DNA of 64,000 nt, from contig CM037878.1 of assembly GCA_021292165.1 (NCBI GenBank), forward strand, positions 237,427,546 to 237,491,545, given 5' to 3'. Position numbers and translations under genes: made by a program. This document shows positions 11,160-21,972 of the stretch, in pieces. The number at the start of each line of letters is the position of its first letter. Positions within the stretch are counted from its first letter, which is position 1. The notes below the pieces were generated by a model. That model was given only the letters and a program-made list of their open reading frames with translations. It was not told the DNA's origin and searched no databases. The stretch is from Shinisaurus crocodilurus (taxonomy: Eukaryota; Chordata; Lepidosauria; Squamata; Shinisauridae).

Positions 11160-11650
11160 TGAACATTTATTTATTGCAATTATTTATATTCTGCCTTTCA
11201 GGATACAAATCCTACCAAGGAAGTTTACAAGTAACATAAAAATAATAAAATCACAATAAACAATATTAAGAAATTTAAAAAAAACAAATCAGCAGAAGCC
11301 TTCCCACGGGATAATTGGTGGAAAATGGCCCTGGGGGCAGGGAGATGCCACCTGCTGGAACAAGAGGTGTGTGGTGTTATTATTCTCATCTCCCTCCCTC
11401 TCCTGGAATCTTTCACGCAGCGTACTTGATGGCAGATGGCCCTGTAAGGTGGCGGGGGGGGGGCACCTGGAGCAGGCTCTGAGGTCTTCTTCACCTGTCT
11501 CTCTCCCTCTCATTCCTAGAATTAGACCCACAGGGCAGTTGATGGTAGTTGGCCCTGTAAGGGAGGAATCCAGATGGAGCAGGCCAAGATAGATTTTCTT
11601 TGCTTGCCTCTCCCCATCTCTTCCACAGATATCTTTAATTAGAGATCTCA
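11160..11650 (-). mobile_element. Composite retroposon with LINE-like tail and internal ~105-bp tandem units
   Basis: The left end (minus-strand 3' end) is a degraded LINE tail: TTATTTATTGCA, TATTCTGCCTTTCAGGA, TTTACAAGTAACATAA. Then follow three diverged units (about 11295-11400, 11401-11510, 11511-11622), each with GGCCCTG, a GGAGCAGGC- or GGAACAAG-like block and a CTCTCCCTCTC-like end. The minus-strand frame 11289-11657 stays open across them but shows repeats of no known domain. It shares tail position and the GGAGCAGGC module with the element at 60296-60691. Confidence 0.5.
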
Positions 11651-12433
11651 TGGACATCTTTAATTAGGTTCAGCCCATTACACACAACATGATTTCTGAT
11701 TATTGGCTCATCCTAATGAGGAAAAAGTCACACAGGACTGTGACCTATTGAATGTGCCCGTGTGGTCTCAGGATGTGAGATGCACTTTAAGTGCCCGCTT
11801 AAGGACACACAGCACTGGAGTTATGCTTACTCACCTGATCGTTCAGCAATGTTATGGGAACTTAATGTTGTGAACTTACGCTACTGACAAAATGTATAAA
11901 GTGCAGCTACTAATAAGGATTTAGTTTGTTGAAAAGGAGCTATGATTGCAGAAGGGCAAAGTAAGTAATTGCTTCCCGCATTTATATGGAGGTGTACTGA
12001 ATCTCTACACCCAAGACAGTGGTCTTATTAGCTGTGTGCCTTTTCTCCTGAAATACAGAACTGAATTATTTGGAAAGCCAAGCTTTCTGCAGTATTTGGC
12101 TTTCATCCCACTCTACAGCTGCATATTTCTTAATACAATTCCAAAGATACCAAGTACCAATGGCGTCTCCAAGCCATTCACCAGCTCTAAATGGGATTTG
12201 ACATTACGAGGTCAGCTCTGATTTGCCTCATACATGACTAACAAATTTACAGAGACATAAGTTCACTGTTCCCACGTAGATCAGTGTTCAGCAGACCAGT
12301 AGTTTTTGATGGAAACATTTAAATTTCTGCCACTAAATGGAAGAGAATGCTCAGGATTTAACAAACTCTTTCTGCCCCACATCTTCTAAACAGGTTCAAG
12401 AGTTTATGGAATAATTGATAGCAGAAGTGCACA

Positions 12434-12500
12434 TTCTCTTCTTCTTCTTCTTCTTCTTCTTCTTCTTCTTCTTCTTCTTCTTCTTCTTCTTCTTCTTCTT
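12434..12500. repeat. (CTT)n microsatellite
   Basis: About 22 CTT units; no coding or element context. Confidence 0.95.
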
Positions 12501-12738
12501 TTTACATAAGGCCCACATTATTTATAAACAACAAAAGTTTGTAAATGCATTTTATTTGAAATGTATTACTAGCTATATTTATAAATCATAGACTGTTTAA
12601 AGCTATTGGTAATGGTAACACAATGAAACTACACAGCAATAAATTGTTTTCAAGAAAAATATTTTTCTTAAAATGTAAGTTAAAACATGATTTAGAAAAT
12701 GTATCTCACTTTCTTGGTTTAACTCAAAGCATCTAAGA

Positions 12739-13173
12739 GCACAATTCTATGGCTGCTAGACAGCATCTAGATGGCCATAGGATTTTTCAGAGACCCAGCT
12801 ACGAGGTTGAAAAATCATTCCGACCTTGTCGCTGGGTCTCCGCACCCACCCACCCCACTTCGCAGCCAGCACAGAAAGAACCGCGCTAACTGTGTCTCCA
12901 AGGTCGCAAGAGCAACCTAGGAGATGGAGTTTAGGGGGTGTTCTTGGGGAAGGGGAGGAGACAGGCACCACCAAAATATGACGTATCCTGACAGTGCCTC
13001 AGCCTCCATCCCCCTGCTCTGAAGCACCTCAACTAGATGGCCAAAAACGGCTGTCTAGCTGAGTTGCAGGGTGGGAGGAGCATGGAGGTGACCCCCCGCA
13101 CTGCATAGGATGCCCATATTCCTCCAAGTTCGGAGAGTTACGGACGGACATCCTGATTGGATTACACCCTAAA
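12739..13173 (+). mobile_element. GC-rich MITE, GCAATCCTAT-terminus group (copy 1)
   Basis: The left end GAGCACAATTCTATGG and right end GGATTACACCCT are degraded versions of the GGGTGCAATCCTAT terminus. The body is GC-rich, with the diagnostic CCAGCACAGAAAGAACCG at 12868-12885 and CTCCAAGGTCGCAAG. Related copies are at 27604-28057, about 30950-31197 and 37262-37660. Non-coding. Confidence 0.55.
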
Positions 13174-13403
13174 CCAAACAAAAATACTATTAAAATACCC
13201 CTAGAAACAGTATAGAAATCATATAGCTGATTAAAAAATGTAACAGAAAATGATACAATTCAACTCATTTTACCACTAACTGGGTCCTTCAATAGAACTG
13301 GCACTGTCTGCCCTAAACAGATAGTGTTGAGTTTTGGCAAGCTGCTTTGCAGAGAGATCCACCACAGGGAAGACACCATGGATTAGTGCTCCTTACTCTG
13401 GCT

Positions 13404-13712
13404 CAGCCTTCCCCAACCTGCTGCCCTCCAGATGTCTTGGCCTACAACTGCCAGCATTCCTGATCATTGGCCATGTGGTCTGGCAGGACCGGTGCAAGGT
13501 AGTTTGGTGCCCTAGGCAAGATCAGATATTTAGCGCCCCCCTTTCCCACTTGAGAGTGCTGTATTTTTTTTCAAGGCATTTCTGGTGCCCTCTTTAGCCC
13601 TGCGCCCTAGGCAGCTGCCTAGTTGGCCTAATGGTAGCACCGGCCCTGTGGTCTGGGGCTGATGGGAGTTGAAGTCCAAAACATCTGGAGTGCTCCAGTT
13701 TGAGGGAGTCTG
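13404..13712. mobile_element. Palindromic repeat (CCTTCCCCAACCTG type), host of a nested MITE
   Basis: The left arm CCTTCCCCAACCTGCTGCCC, CTCCAGATGTCTTGG, CTACAACTGCCAGCA pairs with the right arm GATGGGAGTTGAAGTCCAAA, ACATCTGGAGTGCTCCAGTT. The arms are separated by an inserted 165-bp hAT MITE. A half copy lies at 42497-42590. Terminal class uncertain. Confidence 0.65.
13484..13648. mobile_element. hAT MITE, 165 bp, perfect 8-bp target duplication
   Basis: The termini CAGGACCGGTGC and GCACCGGCCCTG form 12-bp inverted repeats with one mismatch. The flanks 13476-13483 and 13649-13656 are both TGGTCTGG, an exact 8-bp duplication typical of hAT transposition. The interior contains GTGCCCTAGGCAAG and CTAGGCAGCTGCCTAG. 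It encodes nothing and needed a transposase in trans. It entered after the surrounding palindromic repeat. Confidence 0.85.
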
Positions 13713-14296
13713 CAGTGGCTGATCTCAACTGGTACTCAGAACAGTATTTTCCTTTGACCTCAAAGGAGATGAGGGTTCATACATGAAGAGGTGCTCCAAG
13801 AAATACTGGATGTCTGGGCTTGGGCTTCAGCCTGCCCTGTTAGAGGGAAGGGAGGCAAACAAACCAGCTAACTGAACCCCCTATTTGCCCTTCCCCTCCT
13901 GTAGCCAACACTGGTGGTGCTAGGTGAACATCTTTACTTTTCCTGGCTGTGTCCACTAAAACAGGCCCTTATCCTTTATGACTCTGGTGTCTCCTATGGT
14001 CCTCCTTACTGACTCAGCTGCTGTAATGGGTAGATAATGAAGGCAATTAGGTGAAAATTGGGTGGAAATTAAGGCACTAGACTAAGATTAAACTCCCAAG
14101 TCATTTAGTTTTTAGTAAAGGTTTTGTAAGTTAGACAGGTATTGTAATTATTTGGTGTGGTTATATCTATTTTTTAAACAGTTTTAGCAGTTAAGCATAA
14201 GAACAATTGGGCTGTGAAAATGAAAACACATCCATCTAAACATTGTTCTAGACTGTTTCCCACTTAAGAACTTAAGGCAGTTTCTTTCAGCTCATT

Positions 14297-14617
14297 TGTC
14301 AAGGTTCCGCTACTGCAGGGACCCCTCGACCTGCCTTTGGAAGATCTCTGTCTCTTCTCAAAGCCTCTCCCATTCCAGGAGATCAAATCCTTTGCCTGCT
14401 TCCAGTAGCATGGGTGTAGGCTTTAGACATGGTGAATAAGTCACTCCAACAAACCAGGGTAAACAACAGCACTTTACTTATTATATGAGGGTATTTACTT
14501 AATAGAGTGTTTATAATTCAAAAGCAAGTATGATCAAATTAAACAAACAAACAATCCAAGGTTCTCTAGCTTAACTTCAGACTACCTCTCTCCTCTGCAG
14601 TCAGTCAGTCAGTCAGT

Positions 14618-14711
<94 letters not shown>

Positions 14712-15276
14712 GTCTCTCTCTGCTTCTAGCTGACCACACCCCACATATATATAGCCTTCCCAGGATTGGAAGGTTATAATCATGTGACTTTGAACAGGAG
14801 ATATAATTCTTAACTTCTATTGGGTAAACTAAAACTCTCAAACTCCCCCTCCCATCCTGAAGTGTTTGGGCCTTCAGGCTTCAACTAATCTAGGGAAGTG
14901 TTTGGGCCTTCAGGCTTCAACAAACTTAAGTCTGTGTAGGCCTCAATCCTTCACATCATTGTAGAGTTTTTGGCAGTGCAGCTTCCAGCCTTCTTGCCTT
15001 CAACTCAGCTTATTTCATCTATGGAGTGTGGGTCCACTGCAGTGTTCTCCATCTTGGCTACTTTCTTCTGAGTTTTAGCTCTTGAGCTAACACTACCTAG
15101 TGCCACTTCAATTATATACACTATTCCAACTCCCTCTCCTGACATGTCAGCCAATCACAAGTAGATTTTTTGCTAAGTTTCTACTTCCCATTGTAATTAG
15201 GTTTCTTTTCCACCTTAGGTGTCAGCTTCCTGGGCTGATCCATTGAACCTTCCACGACCCTTTGAACTTCCTGACA
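14297..15276 (-). mobile_element. Probable solo LTR, minus orientation, with embedded TC/GA array
   Basis: The block starts TGTCAAGG and ends CCTGACA, giving TGTCA...TGACA ends as in LTRs. On the minus strand there is U3-like sequence, then a CTATATATATGTGG TATA box near 14740-14755, then the GA array, then AATAAGTAAAGTGC as a possible poly(A) region near 14468-14481. Five-base flanks (TCATT / AGAAT) do not match, and no internal retroviral genes adjoin. A 27-bp direct duplication (14859-14885 and 14895-14921) lies in the U3-like part. Confidence 0.45.
14597..14722. repeat. (CAGT)n followed by interrupted (TC)n
   Basis: Five to six CAGT units run into about 25 TC units, then two further TC blocks separated by ATCAG. 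The array lies just downstream of the TATA-like box of the putative LTR when read on the minus strand. It also creates a spurious Arg-Glu repeat reading frame. Confidence 0.9.
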
Positions 15277-16786
15277 AGAATAGCCTCTAAATTCCAAGCA
15301 ACCCAATGTCTATAAGTGAAAAGCAACCATTTTATGACCTACGGAGTATACAGAATAATATAGGACGTATAAAATGCCAACTAAAGGCAAATCAAAATTG
15401 CTGCTTTCATTTTACATTAATGGACATTAGCCCTCTTCAGGCATTCAACCCTCCATAATGAGGGGGAAACTGGAGGCATGCTCTCTGACCCTGCCTCCTC
15501 CGTAGCATCACCATCACTGGCTTCATCACCTTCCACATGTTGGGGTCTAAATGTCTGCAACATGGAGCCTTCTCTACTTATGTAGGCTCCCCATGTGGAA
15601 GATCAGGATTCTAAATGGTGCAGCAGTAAGCCTGCACAGCTAGGAAGGGCTCCCCACTGCAGAAGTTCAGCCCCCAAAGCGCGGAGGTTGATGGAACTGG
15701 TGGTAAGTGATACAACAGAGGGGGGAGGGCCAGGTGCCCCTGCTCTCCCTCTTCCTCAAGTAATTGGAATTGCACGAGGAGGGAAAAATAACACAACTGA
15801 CGACATGATTTCTGCTTGTGTCAGGAGCTTCCTCTACTGCAGAGAAGATAACTTTGTTCCTTCAAGGAAATGATCTCATTCCAATTGGCCTTTCATGGAA
15901 AACATACCAGGTGCATTGTACCAATTAACTAATACTCCCTGCTGGGGAGCCTGGTGACCTACCTATGCCTGACCCTCTGTGTATGCTCCTGGTGAAGGCC
16001 TCCTGGTAGTATTTCAGAATCAGCAGGTCTAGTCAAAAACATGCCTGCTTTTGGTTGAGCCTCATAGAAATTCATAGAGAATTTTGAAAAGCATCATCAG
16101 TTTCAGCCATATGAGAGCCAATGCAGCATAAGCGGATCCTTTTGAAAAACAAAATAACAAAAATAAATAAATAAAATAAAGCTGCCCTTGAAACATAGCT
16201 ACATTAAAAGAAGTAATAGGACATTTATACTCAATTTTTCTCAGCACAGCGTTTGGGAATTTCACATGGCAAGGCATCTAAGCTGCATTTTTATTTTAAA
16301 ATTCCTTTTCTAATTAGAGCTTGTACTATTGGAGCCTACTCTCCTTGTCTTCTTGCATGTGGAAAGGTTCCGCAGTCTGTGATGCGAGCTGTGTGGAATT
16401 CTAATTCAGAGATGGTGAATCAGTCTGAACTGATTTAAATTCTGTGGCAATATTGGAGATCAGGGCATGCTTACGTAATCCACATGATTTTCACAGCAGC
16501 AGTATAACAAATGGCAAAGACAGCAGCACAGGGAGAAAGGAGGAGCAGTGATCTCTGACCCATTTTGTTTATCTGCACACAATCATAAGGTCACACTGTC
16601 ACAAGAAACCAGAAGCTTTCAGAGGAAGGCTCAAATTCTGCTCAGTCGGTTTCTGAGGGGACTCAGAGGTTACAAATAGACATGCAAGACAAGCACTTTT
16701 GGCCTTTAGCTGATACCAGAGGGCCAGGTCCCCAAACTCTCTAACATGATGTTTTACTTTTCACTTAACAAGAAAACCATTCCTAA

Positions 16787-16930
16787 TATAGGGCACAATC
16801 CACCAGGAACCTCAACTGCAGTGTGTAAGGTGTACAGAAATGAATGGGAGTTGTATACTATTTCACAATTCCTGCTGGTTACAATGGGCGGGCGCTGCAC
16901 AGGAAAACCCTGATGGATTGAGCCTGTGGA
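16787..16930. mobile_element. Possible short foldback MITE
   Basis: GGGCACAATCCACCAGGAA near 16790 partly pairs with CCTGATGGATTGAGCCTGT near 16907-16925. Arms about 18 bp with mismatches; no target duplication identified. Confidence 0.35.
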
Positions 16931-17559
16931 GTAAGTGAATTTTAGGAATCTAGAAAGGAGAGCTAGCGGTTTTAACAAATGTCCCATTCTACGCCCCAAT
17001 GTGTTGAAACTTAACAAAGTGAATACATCCTCAATGGAAACAAACACTACTAATTGTCTTCTGGCCTGTTATAAAGCTTGCTCAAGTCTAACAACTCTTT
17101 CAGTGGGCATAGGAATTCTAGAAAGAAAAGAATGTGCACCCACAACTGAGAATGATTCCATATATGTGTCCCTTATCATGCAGATGTGGTACATGGGTGA
17201 TGCCATATCTGAGAGCACTCTCCTAGATATCTCATGATATGATAGGGCAGAGGAAAACATTTAGGGCCAATTAATACAGGGCACTTTTGCTACACATAAA
17301 GAGTCTCAGTTGCCTTCATAGAGACTGTCAGGGGAGAAAGGTAATGTGAACCAGTTTGCATACAGCCAGCAGTAATTGCTCTTATCACAGTACCTAGAAG
17401 ATGTATGATCACAATAATTTCTCTTGCCTGTACCTGTGAACCATTCCTTTCATACTTCTATTTCTCCATATGATCACAGACATGGGCATGGCCCAGAATG
17501 GCTCTGGGCTGCTAGCATGTAGGAGAAAGGTGTTTTCTTAAACAGCCCTTCACTTTACT

Positions 17560-17728
17560 GAGCCTATTGTGACTCAGCCCTGAAGCTCACTAGGTGACCT
17601 TGGTCCAGTCATGACCCTCAAGCTAACCTTCCTCACAGGGTTGTTGTGAGGATTAAAAGGGTGAGCGCGGTGGGGAAGAGAGAACCAAATCCACTGCTCT
17701 GAGCTGCTTGGAGGGAGGATAGGATAAA
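17560..17728 (+). mobile_element. MIR/CORE-like or LINE 3'-UTR fragment
   Basis: Contains AAGCTCACTAGGTGACCTTG, CAGTCATGACCCTCAAGCTA, CTCACAGGGTTGTTGTGAGG and a GGATAGGATAAAAATGTAAT end. This order is seen in MIR-type SINEs and L2 3' ends. No coding sequence. Confidence 0.55.
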
Positions 17729-17779
17729 AATGTAATATATTATATATATTGTCCCAAATAGTCTATCTTGGATCTAAAA

Positions 17780-18586
17780 ACAACTATTTTAAATAGTGCT
17801 GTGCTGAACCCCACTTCCTACTTTTGTTCACTTGCTGTGAAAAATGCATTTTCCCCCCTGCCTCTTTTGTAGCGAGGAGAGCTTTGGAGAAATTTCTTAT
17901 TGGGAGGGGATACACAGGCTGTGTTTACCTTATTAAGTAGCATTTACCCTTTCAATTTTTTTTTTTTAAAAATGCCCTAACGTCATGTGGTCCCATGGGC
18001 ATTCCGGGTTGTGCTGCTGGCATGATAGCCTGTTTATGGAGAGCCCTGTGCCACTGCAAGCACAAACTGTGCTTTTGTTTTTTTTTACAGTTTTAAGAGC
18101 AAAAGTGCTCCTAAAACTTTAGAAAATCCCCATTTTGGTTTGCAGTGGCCTGGGGGCTCTACACAGGCTGATCACATGGGTATTCCAGGAAGTGCTGCTG
18201 GGCTGAAAAACTCTGTGTGAAGAAGAGCCCCACAGTGCTGTGTGTGAGTGCACACAAAGTATTTTAAAAGGAAAAACAAGGTAAGAGACACCTCAGACAC
18301 TTCATAAACATAGGGTGCAATCCTATGCATGCTCAGACAGAAAAAAGTCCTACAACTCCCAACGTTCCCCAGACAGCATGGTGTTTTTTTCTGCCTAATC
18401 ATGCATAGGATTGCACCCTTAATAAGGTAAATGCAACACACACACACATACACCTGTCCCAATAAGAAATTTCTTCAAAATTCTCCCCCTCACCAGCCTC
18501 TTTTCATTCCCCCCCCCCCCCGAACTGCTGGGTGAGAAGGAAGAGAAATGTTCAGCACAGCATTAATTTTAAACAGTAATGATGTC
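17780..18586. mobile_element. Foldback element of about 0.8 kb with ~165-bp inverted arms
   Basis: The left arm (17795-17970) contains GCTGTGCTGAAC, GAAATTTCTTATTGGGA and TTTACCTTATTAAG. The right arm (18415-18575) carries their complements CTTAATAAGGTAAA, TCCCAATAAGAAATTTC and GTTCAGCACAGC. The loop has two direct copies of an ATGGGCATTCC-like / ATGGGTATTCC-like module about 184 bp apart (17995 and 18177). A GCAATCCTAT MITE sits at the inner edge of the right arm. No transposase; outer ends approximate. Confidence 0.6.
18309..18420. mobile_element. Short palindromic MITE (GGGTGCAATCCTATGCA termini)
   Basis: GGGTGCAATCCTATGCATG and the complement of CATGCATAGGATTGCACCC are nearly perfect inverted ends. 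The middle holds AGAAAAAAGTCCTACAACTC. Flanks CATA / TTAA hint at a three-base TWA-type duplication, as in PIF/Harbinger elements. Nested within the 17.8-18.6-kb foldback. Confidence 0.65.
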
Positions 18587-19153
18587 AGAGTTAAAGGGAA
18601 AAAACAAACCTTGAATAGCCATAAAGTTCTAGGAGGTCATTTTACAAAACAACTGAGGTGAGCGATATAAAATATGAATGCCCTGGTCCTGAACTTTCAC
18701 ACTGGAGAAGCTGCCTTCAGCACCAGTGTGACATAGCTTTAACGATAGTGTAATGTTGCTGGGAAGCCATTGTAGCATTTTGTTTTATTACTTTAGAGGG
18801 GCATAACTGTGACCATACCTCATTCCAAACACTTACATGTTGCTAAAAGAAAGCTTGGGTTTGGGCTGTTGCTGAATTGACCAAACTGGTGAGCTCAACT
18901 CAATAAAGTGGATTGATTGGAATCCCACTGACATATAAAAGGCACCCTCTCTATGTTCACATGCTATGAGCATAATTTACTAAGGCAGCAGCCTCGGTTC
19001 TTTTCACGTCCTCTCTTTTGTGCATCTCCATTATTTCCAGGGAAGGTGCATTTGCATCAGGCAGAAGTTCATGCCTTCTTTCCTCAGTGTCACACCAGCG
19101 GGGGATTTTCCCTTGACTTTTCCTGAAGCCATGGCTAGAAGCTATGTTTGGGC

Positions 19154-19182
19154 GTGGTGTGTGTGTGTGTGTGTGTGTGTAT
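19154..19182. repeat. (GT)n microsatellite
   Basis: About 13 GT units. Confidence 0.9.
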
Positions 19183-19213
19183 GAGATGAGCAGCATGGAA
19201 AAAGGGTCTAGAG

Positions 19214-19434
19214 CAGCATTTCAAACGTATCTGACAGCTTGTTCTGAATTAGAATGGAATGGAAGGCAATAGGAGCTTCAAGCTCAAACATGATGGCATC
19301 GTTTGGGTGTTTTGGCCCTGCCCCCTTTGCATTTGGCTGCAACCTATTTTGCCTTCAGCCCTGCTCACCAATGAAATGCAGCCCCCGAGAACCTGCCCAT
19401 AATTCAATTTGGCCCTTGGGCTGCAAGAGGTTCC
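19214..19434 (-). mobile_element. Partial hAT-like MITE related to 28168-28598
   Basis: On the minus strand it begins CAGGAACCTCTTGCAGCCCA with GGGCCAAATTGAATT. This matches the order of the 28.2-kb MITE start (CAGGGGTGCAGAACATCAGG, CCAATTCAGCCC). The CTCACCAATGAAATGCAGCC block also corresponds. The opposite terminus and target duplication are not clear. Confidence 0.4.
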
Positions 19435-20179
19435 TGTATATGCTTACCATTGCTCAGTGGGACTTACTGTATGAGTCAATGGATGTGACTCCTCAGTAAA
19501 CATGGCTAGGATTGTGCTGTGACTCTGACTGGAGGCTACGTGCCAGGGTCTCAAGCAGAGACATCTCTCCCATTGTCTGATCTTTGTAACTGGAGGTGCC
19601 TGGGATTGGCCCTGGGGCCTTTTGCATTCAAATCATGTGCTCTGCCAGTGGGCTGTGCCCCCCCATTGAGTTACTTGTTCAGGGGATGACACTTTCCCCC
19701 ATTTCCGCATAGGGAATAGTTTGAATGATCCAAATGCATTTCCAATGTAGAGATGTCCAAAAAAATCACCTGTCTGTCTCCAGTAAAGGCTGATTGAGAG
19801 GAGTCAAGGCTGGAGGTGTTAATTGTGCAGAGACACAGTGGTTACCGCCTCTTTGGGCTCATCGGAGATTTTTTTGGAAGTGAATTTATTTCTGATGGTA
19901 CACTAGCTGTTCTCTCAAAGACTAAGTTTGGGAATGACTGATCAAGGGGCTTGTCTGATTCTGGTTTGCCTCTAATAGAAGGAACAGAATGACCTTGTTG
20001 TTCCCATCTCACAACTCCAGCTTATGGGTTCAATGTGTTGATGCAAAATCTCATGTATCAATGCAGCCCTAGTAAAAGATTGCCCTTGCTTGAAAAAACA
20101 TATTGAACATAAGACTCTTTAATTCCCTGTGAAGTAGATGGTAGCAGCCTGTGGGAAACAAAGTCATTCATTGGCTCAG

Positions 20180-20590
20180 CCTGTGATTGCAGTTCTTATG
20201 TTCCTAAATTTAAAAATTAATTTATTGCCACTGCCAGCAGGATGCCTATTTGCCTTTTGTCAGGAAAAATGTTCATTACCAAGAGTAGCTTTTTAGATGC
20301 AAATCTAATTCCCAGAGAATCGCTTCGAATTTCTGCGCTAATGATACTAATGCAAGTTTCTCCCAACTACTACTTTCTGCTTGGGCTAATACCCTTCAGC
20401 TCTGAAGTTTATCACCAGCCTAATGACAACCTGGAAATCCCAACTCTCTCTCAAAGGGATGATAAATGTTATCTGCCAATCTCTTCCACTGAATAAACTC
20501 ACTTTGATCTGCATTAATCACATTTGGCAGGAGCTGTTCAAGCCTGCTAGCAGCAATCTTGGTGAACAGCTTGGCATTATTGCTTAATAA
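20180..20590. other. Candidate conserved non-coding block (weak)
   Basis: Repeat-free, base-balanced sequence containing AATTTAAAAATTAATTTATT and GCTTAATAATGAAG motifs of homeodomain type. It lacks any transposon signature. A plus-strand frame 20242-20496 is open but has no recognisable domain and no splice context. The call rests only on composition. Confidence 0.15.
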
Positions 20591-20789
20591 TGAAGTGGAA
20601 CAGTATTAAAACACACACACGCATACACAACCTGAAGGATCCTTCTTTCTCTCATTCCAAAGTCAATGATACAAGCATCCCATTAAATGAATAGAGCTGA
20701 CATCTAACCATAGAGAACAAACAAACAAAAAGCATGTTCATGCTACTGATTTTGAGGGTTTCCAGAAGAAAAACTTCACAGTATATACC

Positions 20790-20962
20790 CTGTGTGTGTG
20801 TGGATATATATATATTATGTGTATATAATATATTATATAATACACACACACATATAGATATAGTTGTGGCATGCACAACTATTGTTGTGAACCGCCCAGA
20901 GAGCTTTGGCTATTGGGCTGTATATAAATTAAAATAATAATGATAATGATAATGATAATAAT
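20790..20962 (+). repeat. GT/TA arrays followed by an L2 3' tail and (ATAATG)n
   Basis: Short GT, TA and CA runs (20790-20860) precede GTGAACCGCCCAGAGAGCTT...TATTGGGC (20886-20920), the L2 3' hairpin. The tail continues as ATAATGATAATG units to 20962. Only the last ~80 bp of the LINE remains. Confidence 0.75.
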
Positions 20963-21446
20963 GCCATCCTCATTTGTTAGAAAAATAATCTGCCTTTCTT
21001 CTGTATGAAAGCACAAAATATCCAGTATTTTCTTTAAAAACCTACATGTCATTATTGAGTACCTCAGAGTTATCATTCAGGACTGCAACACACTTTCTAC
21101 TGAAGTCAATGGAGTTATGTAACTGGTTCACCTGTTTTAGATAAGTAATTATGAATCCTAATAGGACTGGGATGTAGTAAACTAAGCAGTACCACCTGAA
21201 GTCAAAAGTCAAAATCTCCCTTTCTCCCCCTCTCTTGCTTTTAGCAGCTCTCCTGATCATACTGTCTGATGCAACTGATTTGCAGAAAAGTCAGCCTTCA
21301 ACTTGGCCAGGACATTCTCTTGTGCCAGTGCCACTGAAATGAATGAGGGCAGAGCAAGAGCATAACAGAGCTCTTGCACAGTTTCCCTTCATGGGGAAAT
21401 TCCTTCCCCAGAATAGTGACCAGAATAAGTATAGATGTTCTTCCTA

Positions 21447-21972
21447 CGCTTTATTTAATACATTTTTATACCACCCAATAGCCGAAGCTCTCTGGGCAGT
21501 TTACAACAGTTAAAACCCTAAAATACAATATAATATAAATATAAAATTTAAAACCACAGATTAAAAACAAACAGCAGAGCTAGCAGCATCAGTTACAATA
21601 ACAGTGTTAAAAAGAACTACAAGATTAAAACAATTAAGATGATTAAAATGATTAAAATGCCTGGGATAATAGAAAGGTCTTCACCTGGCGCCGGAAAGAG
21701 TACAATGTAGCCACCAGGCGAACCTCTTTGGGGAGCTCATTCCACAATCTGGGTGCCACAGCAGAAAAGGCCCTCCTCCTGGTAGCCACCTGCCTTACTT
21801 CCTTTGGCAGGGGGTCTCGGAGAAGGACCGCTGAGGAAGATCTTAGTGTCCGAGCAGGTACATATGGGAGGAGATGATCCTTCAGATACCCTGGCCCCAA
21901 GCCGTTTAGGGCTTTGAATGTTAGTACCAGCTTCAGGCAGAGTAACTTCCTATGTTCACAGAAAACTATCAC
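21447..21972 (-). mobile_element. L2-clade LINE, 3' end
   Basis: The minus-strand open frame 21652-21972 encodes the L2 ORF2 C-terminus: VLTFKALNGLGPGYLKDHL, PYVPARTLRSSSAVLL, RRRAFSAVAPRLWNELP and FRRQVKTFLL. The 3' UTR and tail (CTGCCCAGAGAGCTTCGG..ATTGGGTGGTATAAAAATG with TTAAATAAA) occupy 21447-21650. Truncation point is near 21948. The coding part is intact, suggesting a fairly young copy, close to the L2 at 44.6 kb. Confidence 0.85.

Noticed and set aside
14617..14841. Minus-strand reading frame rich in Arg-Glu repeats
   Set aside because: Direct product of the TC/GA microsatellite.
20242..20496. 84-codon frame as a small protein
   Set aside because: No recognised domain or exon signals; retained only as a weak conserved-block candidate.
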